Of a stretch of DNA of 64,000 bases, positions 60,138 through 64,000 are shown piece after piece. The stretch is from assembly GCF_033406955.1 (NCBI RefSeq), contig NZ_CP137734.1, positions 4,340,001-4,404,000 on the forward strand, written 5' to 3'. How positions within the stretch are numbered: the stretch's first letter is position 1; every line of letters begins with the position of its first letter. Source of the stretch: Streptomyces violaceoruber. Lineage in GTDB: Bacteria > Actinomycetota > Actinomycetes > Streptomycetales > Streptomycetaceae. A program made the position numbers and the translations under genes. The notes beneath the pieces were generated by a model. That model ran no database searches, was not told where the DNA came from, and worked only from the letters and a program-made list of their open reading frames with translations.

Positions 60138-60896
60138 CTACCGCTCTCCCAACGCGACGAGACGCTCGGCCAGTTGCGGGGCCGTCGGCCGCTCCAGGGC
60201 CTCGACCACCCGGCCGTCGGCCATCACCAGCGCCCGGTGGGCGCGGGCCGCGGCGGCCGGGTCGTGGGTGACCATGACCACCGTCTGGCCCAGGTCGTCG
60301 ACGAGGGCGCGCAGCAGGCCGAGCACCTGGTGGGCGCTGCGCAGGTCCAGCGCGCCGGTCGGCTCGTCCGCGAAGACGACGGCCGGTTTCGCCGCCAGCG
60401 CCCGCACGACGGCGGCCCGTTGCTGCTGACCGCCGGACAGCTCGGCCGGGCGGTGCGACAGCCGGTCGGCAAGACCCACCCGCTCGGTCAGCGCGCGCAG
60501 CCACTCCCGGTCCGGGCGCCGTCCCGCCAGGCGCAGCGGCAGCGTGATGTTGTCCTCGACGCTGAGCGAGGGAATGAGGTTGTACGCCTGGAACACGAAC
60601 CCGACGCGTTCGCGGCGCAGTTCGGTGCGGCGGGTCTCGTTCAGGCCGGAGATCTCCCGCCCGTCGATGCGGACGCTGCCGGAGGTGGGGGAGTCCAGCC
60701 CGGCCGCGCAGTGCATCAGGGTGCTCTTGCCGGACCCGGAGGGCCCCATCACCGCGAGGAACGTGCCGTGTTCCACGGTCAGCGACACGTCGTCGAGGGC
60801 GCGGACACCGCCCGGGTAGGTCCGGGCGACCCGGTCCAGCGCGATGGCGGGCGCCCGGCGCCCGGTGACGGTGGCGGCCGGGACGGCGGTGCTCAT
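60138..60896 (-). CDS. Second ABC transporter ATPase
   Basis: ATPase of 252 aa: Walker A GPSGSGKS (51-58), LSGGQQQR, VVFADEPTGALD, VMVTHD. ATG 60896 overlaps the stop of the upstream small membrane gene. Partner of the 57583 permease. Confidence 0.95.
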   Translation of the reverse strand: MSTAVPAATVTGRRAPAIALDRVARTYPGGVRALDDVSLTVEHGTFLAVMGPSGSGKSTLMHCAAGLDSPTSGSVRIDGREISGLNETRRTELRRERVGFVFQAYNLIPSLSVEDNITLPLRLAGRRPDREWLRALTERVGLADRLSHRPAELSGGQQQRAAVVRALAAKPAVVFADEPTGALDLRSAHQVLGLLRALVDDLGQTVVMVTHDPAAAARAHRALVMADGRVVEALERPTAPQLAERLVALGER

Positions 60897-61162
60897 CGCC
60901 GCCCCCGCAGGCGGCGTACGACGAGGGCGCCGGCGGCGAGGACGGTGACCACGCCGCTGGCCAGGTGCAGCGGGGCGGCGGCACCGGTGAAGGAGAGGGC
61001 CATGTTGGCGACCGCGCTGAGCACCACGACGGCCCACAGCAGCGCGCGCACGACGTCCCCGCGGGAGACGGCGTCCGGGCCGTCGCCGTCGCCGTGCCCC
61101 GGGGCGGGGGCGGCCTGGGGTGTGCCCAGGCGGTAGGGGTCCTGGTGGTCCTGGTGCGTCAT
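60893..61162 (-). CDS. Small membrane protein, first gene of ABC operon
   Basis: Protein of 89 aa: hydrophilic His/Asp/Pro N-terminus (about 1-35), two hydrophobic helices (about 38-57 and 64-82) and a basic end RRLRGRR. ATGA overlap with the ATPase gene proves tight coupling. Unknown; could be an accessory subunit or sensor of the transporter. Confidence 0.78.
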   Translation of the reverse strand: MTHQDHQDPYRLGTPQAAPAPGHGDGDGPDAVSRGDVVRALLWAVVVLSAVANMALSFTGAAAPLHLASGVVTVLAAGALVVRRLRGRR

Positions 61163-61254
61163 GGCTGCGGCCTCCGTCGGTGTCGCTCTCGGTCGCCTCC
61201 GACGCTAGGGAGCGGGACCCCCCGCGGCCGATCCCGTGGGCCGCCCGGTCCGGG

Positions 61255-61270
61255 GTACAGCAGGCTGTAC
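61255..61270. promoter_or_regulatory. Perfect 7-2-7 palindrome between ABC operon and kinase gene
   Basis: GTACAGCAGGCTGTAC in the divergent gap (61163-61363); arms GTACAGC/GCTGTAC. Probable operator for either side. Confidence 0.5.
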
Positions 61271-61363
61271 TTTCCGGCTCCGCACCCGCCGAGGGCCCGT
61301 CCGGCGGCATAGGGTCGGGCACGCTACGCCGCAGGTGCGTACGGCCCGGAGGGAGGCAGACGG

Positions 61364-62614
61364 ATGACGGTCCCGGTCGCGTCCGTGCGGGAGACCGCCG
61401 TACGGACCCTGCGCGCCGCCCGTGCCGCGACGGGGCAGCTCGTCGGCGGGCTCGGTACGGCGTTCCAGGCACTGGGCGTGCTGGTGCTGCTGGCGGTGGC
61501 CGCCGTGACCGCGCCGGCCGGGGTGGGGCTGCTGCTCGCCCCCGCCGCCCTGCGCGCCCTGCACGCGCTGGCCCGCCGGGAACGCGCACGGCTGTCCGCC
61601 CGGGGCATCGAGATCGTCCCGCCCGATCCGCCGCCCACCCGGCTGCGGCTCGCCCTGGCCGACCCCACCACCCGGCGCGAGCTGGGCTGGCTGGTCCGGC
61701 ACGCCACCCTGGGTTTCCTGCTCGGCCTGCTCGGCCTGCTGCTGCCGCTGTGCGCCGTCCGGGACACCACCTTCCCGCTGTGGTGGCGGCTGAGCCCCGG
61801 GGAGGCGACGACCACGTCCATCGGCATCGGCACCGCCCACGGCTGGCCGGACGCGCTCGCGGCGACGCTGCTGGGCGTGGGCTGGACCGCGATCGTGCTG
61901 GGCCTCGGCCCGGGCATGGCACGGCTCCAGGCCGCCCCGGCCCGGCGCCTGCTGGTGGCCGGACCGGGCACGGACCTGTCCCTGCGGGTGGCCGAACTGA
62001 CCGCGACCCGGGCCGCGGCCCTGGACGCGCACGCCACCGAACTGCGCCGGATCGAACGGTCTCTGCACGACGGCGCGCAGAACCGGCTGGTGTCGGTGAC
62101 GGTGCTGCTGGGCGCGGCGCGCCGGATGGCGGCGCGGGACCCGGCGGGCGCCGACGAACTGCTGGAGCGGGCGCAGTCCGCCGCCGAGCAGGCCCTGGCG
62201 GAGCTGCGCCAGGTGGCGCGGGGCATCCTGCCGCCGGTCCTGGCCGACCGCGGCCTCGCGGGCGCGCTGTCGGGCCTCGCGGCGGACTGCGGGGTGCCGT
62301 GCCGCGTCGAGGCCGACGTGCCCGAGCGGTGCGCGGCGTCGGTCGAGGCGACGGCGTACTTCGTGGTGGCCGAGGCGCTCACCAACATCGCGAAGCACAG
62401 CGGCGCCGCCCGCGCCTCGGTCACGGCCCGGGCCCGCGGGGGCCGGCTGCGCCTGCTGGTCGAGGACGACGGCCGGGGCGGTGCCGACGAGGACGCCGGC
62501 TCGGGCCTGACCGGCATCCGCCGCCGCGTCGCGGCGCTGGACGGCACCCTCCGCCTGACCAGCCCGCCCGGCGGCCCCACCGTCCTGGACGTGGACCTGC
62601 CCTGCGGGCGGTGA
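61364..62614 (+). CDS. NarL-type sensor histidine kinase (orphan)
   Basis: Kinase of 416 aa with four predicted membrane helices (about 35-70, 110-130, 160-185), HisKA_3 domain with ERSLHDGAQNRL (His235) and HATPase domain with EALTNIAKHS and DDGRGG. The usual downstream response regulator gene is absent; the next gene is unrelated. ATG 61364 has GGAGGGAGG. Divergent from the second ABC operon. Confidence 0.92.
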   Translation: MTVPVASVRETAVRTLRAARAATGQLVGGLGTAFQALGVLVLLAVAAVTAPAGVGLLLAPAALRALHALARRERARLSARGIEIVPPDPPPTRLRLALADPTTRRELGWLVRHATLGFLLGLLGLLLPLCAVRDTTFPLWWRLSPGEATTTSIGIGTAHGWPDALAATLLGVGWTAIVLGLGPGMARLQAAPARRLLVAGPGTDLSLRVAELTATRAAALDAHATELRRIERSLHDGAQNRLVSVTVLLGAARRMAARDPAGADELLERAQSAAEQALAELRQVARGILPPVLADRGLAGALSGLAADCGVPCRVEADVPERCAASVEATAYFVVAEALTNIAKHSGAARASVTARARGGRLRLLVEDDGRGGADEDAGSGLTGIRRRVAALDGTLRLTSPPGGPTVLDVDLPCGR

Positions 62615-62753
62615 CCCACCGGGACGGGGCCGGGGGCCGGGAGTACCGTGGAGGAACCGGGGGACGCCGCGCACCGGCCCCGACACCGGTGCCGCTCCCG
62701 GCGATCGACGACACCGGGCCGGACCCGCCCGAGCCCGGGGCAGGACTCGCCTC

Positions 62754-63410
62754 ATGACAGTGCACGTGCCGGTGCGGCCGGCGACCACAGAGCCTCACGG
62801 GCGCCCCGCCGGCACCCGCCGGCCGGGCCCGGCACAGCGCTCCTCGCCGCAGGCCGGGGAACGGCTGCGGCCGCTGACCCGGCGTCAGATCGAGGACCGG
62901 TTCGCCGAGCTGGGCAACCTGTACGCGCAGACCTCCGGCGGCGGGCCCCGGGCGTGGAACGTGGCCCGCGGCGCCTTCCTGCGCCGGCTGACCGCCGACG
63001 TACGGCGTCCGGGCTTCGGCCTGCTGATCGCGGAGACCACCGTTCTGACCGGCTGCGCCTACGGCTACCCGGTGCCCGGCGGCGACCCGCCCGGCGTCCG
63101 TGGCCTGGAGCGGTACCTGACCGGGAGCGTGCTGCCCGTCGCCGCGTCGGGCCGGCTCTTCCTGGTCTCCGGGATCGTCGTCCCGGCCCGGGTGCGCCGG
63201 GAGCACCACGACCGGGCCTGGAACCTCGCCCGCCGCCTCCAGGCCCGCCTGCTCGCCGAACACGACGCCGCCCTCGGCGTCACGCTGGTGGACCGCGCCG
63301 ACGGCGCGACCGTACGGGCGCTGCGCTCCTGGGGCTGGCGCTACGCGGAGGGCGACACCCTCCAGTCGTCCGTGCTCGGCCCGTACGGCGTCCTGGTCCT
63401 CGGGCCCTGA
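62754..63410 (+). CDS. GNAT-like hypothetical protein
   Basis: Soluble protein of 218 aa. Residues about 60-210 (FLRRLTADVRRPGFGLLIAET, LFLVSGIVVPARVRREHHDRAW, VRALRSWGWRYAEGDTLQSSVLGPYGVLVL) look like a GNAT N-acetyltransferase fold, though no clear acetyl-CoA signature Q/RxxGxG/A is seen. ATG 62754. The same context, next to a cold-shock gene, recurs in Streptomyces from memory. Function not established. Confidence 0.6.
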   Translation: MTVHVPVRPATTEPHGRPAGTRRPGPAQRSSPQAGERLRPLTRRQIEDRFAELGNLYAQTSGGGPRAWNVARGAFLRRLTADVRRPGFGLLIAETTVLTGCAYGYPVPGGDPPGVRGLERYLTGSVLPVAASGRLFLVSGIVVPARVRREHHDRAWNLARRLQARLLAEHDAALGVTLVDRADGATVRALRSWGWRYAEGDTLQSSVLGPYGVLVLGP

Positions 63411-63542
63411 GCGACACCGCCGTGAGGAGAAAACCGACCCCCGTTGAAACATATATTCGCTCAGGACGGGAATACATTACGCCGCGAAAATCACCGGTCT
63501 CTGTCGGCGATTTCTCACCCGGGTTGTTGATTCATTTCGTGC

Positions 63543-63548
63543 TAGGCT
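63543..63548 (+). promoter_or_regulatory. -10-like element of cold-shock gene
   Basis: TAGGCT with an AT-rich upstream region (TTGTTGATTCATTTCGTGC). It implies a leader of about 110 bases before the cold-shock ATG. Confidence 0.4.
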
Positions 63549-63666
63549 GGACATCAGTTGCAGTTGTGGTTGCCATTTGTGTTACCGGGTTTCCGGGCAG
63601 GTGATCATCGCGGCGATGGGGGGCTCGCACAGTGCGGGCCTTCAACACTGCCTAGGAGAAAAAAGC

Positions 63667-63870
63667 ATGGCTTCCGGTACCGTGAAGTGGTTCAACGCCG
63701 AAAAGGGCTTCGGTTTCATCGCGCAGGACGGCGGCGGCGCCGACGTCTTCGCCCACTACTCGAACATCGCCACCCAGGGCTTCCGCGAGCTCCAGGAGGG
63801 CCAGCGGGTGAACTTCGACGTCACGCAGGGCCAGAAGGGCCCGCAGGCGGAGAACATCGTTCCCGCGTAA
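63667..63870 (+). CDS. Cold-shock protein (CspA family)
   Basis: 67-aa single-stranded nucleic-acid-binding protein. RNP motifs KGFGFI and DVFAHYS are intact. ATG 63667 with GGAGAAAAAAG just upstream. The long AT-rich 5' region (63411-63666) resembles those of cold-induced genes. It ends with a strong terminator. A good companion for the desaturase module nearby. Confidence 0.98.
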   Translation: MASGTVKWFNAEKGFGFIAQDGGGADVFAHYSNIATQGFRELQEGQRVNFDVTQGQKGPQAENIVPA

Positions 63871-63912
63871 CACCACGCAGTACGCCGCGCGGTAGTCGCG
63901 CAGTACGTGTCG

Positions 63913-63940
63913 AGGGCCCGCACCGCACGGTGCGGGCCCT
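63913..63940 (+). terminator. Cold-shock gene terminator
   Basis: Perfect 13-bp stem AGGGCCCGCACCG / CGGTGCGGGCCCT with 2-base loop, then TTCG. Confidence 0.9.
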
Positions 63941-63950
63941 TCGCGTGTAT

Positions 63951-64000
63951 TCACCAGCCGGTCGCCACCAGGTGGTTCACGAGCAGCGCCAGTACCGCCT
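63951..64000 (-). CDS. 3' end of a gene on the minus strand (cut by window edge)
   Basis: A minus-strand frame ends with TGA at 63951-63953 and reads VLALLVNHLVATGW before it, likely the tail of a membrane protein beginning beyond the window. Only about 15 codons are visible. Confidence 0.4.
   Translation of the reverse strand, partial: AVLALLVNHLVATGW

Noticed and set aside
61364..62614. A second complete two-component system
   Set aside because: No receiver-domain gene follows; the downstream gene has no CheY-like features.
1..64000. tRNA, rRNA, CRISPR, integrase or transposase
   Set aside because: No cloverleaf, spaced short-repeat array, or recognisable recombinase was seen on either strand.

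Overview
The window is chromosomal DNA from a Streptomyces (or very close actinomycete). It is uniformly very G+C rich, its codons nearly all end in G or C, and many genes start with GTG. It carries a perfect ParB-binding parS site (GTTTCACGTGAAAC), the palindrome that clusters around oriC in Streptomyces. The order of conserved genes (acyl-CoA dehydrogenase, pirin, SpoIIE phosphatase, aspS, metG, phoX-like, second thrS, penicillin-binding protein, P450, tatA paralogue, terB/spo0M, CNNM pair, desaturase and two-component system, ABC modules, cold-shock gene) recalls, from memory, the arm left of oriC in S. coelicolor. It looks like core or semi-core chromosome, not an integrated element: no transposase, integrase, phage, tRNA or CRISPR was seen.

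Layout. 0-20 kb: M18 aminopeptidase, acyl-CoA dehydrogenase, SseB-like protein, pirin, AI-2E-type permease overlapping a PAS-GAF-SpoIIE-HATPase regulator, aspS, a family-2 glycosyltransferase, a PH-domain protein, metG, a vWA protein with a long Glu/Ala/Pro tail, a PhoX phosphatase with a Pho box, and membrane or hypothetical proteins. 20-32 kb: a second SpoIIE phosphatase, an XRE-TPR regulator with an unusual AT-rich operator and a hidden small ORF divergent from it, a lipoprotein, a GH13 glucosidase, a nucleoside hydrolase, a truncated ThrRS paralogue with a possible leader-peptide attenuator, an M24 peptidase and a DUF6479 protein. 32-40 kb: a beta-helix protein, a beta-lactamase-fold protein, a 180-bp tandem repeat, a LysR gene, an LpqC-like esterase, a penicillin-binding transpeptidase, and a P450/TetR divergon with two matching operators.

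40-48 kb is the most unusual part. A TatA paralogue, a TerB-like protein and Spo0M share neighbourhood, and the last two share an upstream dyad. Two CNNM/CorC membrane proteins follow. Then comes a large protein joining an N-terminal TerD domain to a region carrying a PD-(D/E)XK nuclease signature and an unrecognised C-terminal domain. Together with the vWA protein near 14 kb this suggests a Ter-type stress system connected to DNA processing.

48-64 kb is a membrane-stress neighbourhood: a DUF1023 hydrolase and acyltransferase operon, a fatty-acid desaturase, a DesKR-like sensor kinase and response regulator, a MacB-type ABC transporter, a mirror-image second ABC transporter, an orphan NarL-type kinase and a cold-shock protein. 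A 45-bp sequence is shared by the promoters of the DUF1023 operon and the first ABC transporter, which points to one regulator, plausibly the encoded response regulator.

Two copies of a roughly 200-bp intergenic inverted-repeat element each fill the gap between convergent stop codons (11.1 kb and 24.5 kb). Gene functions come from reading protein motifs by eye; no database search was run.
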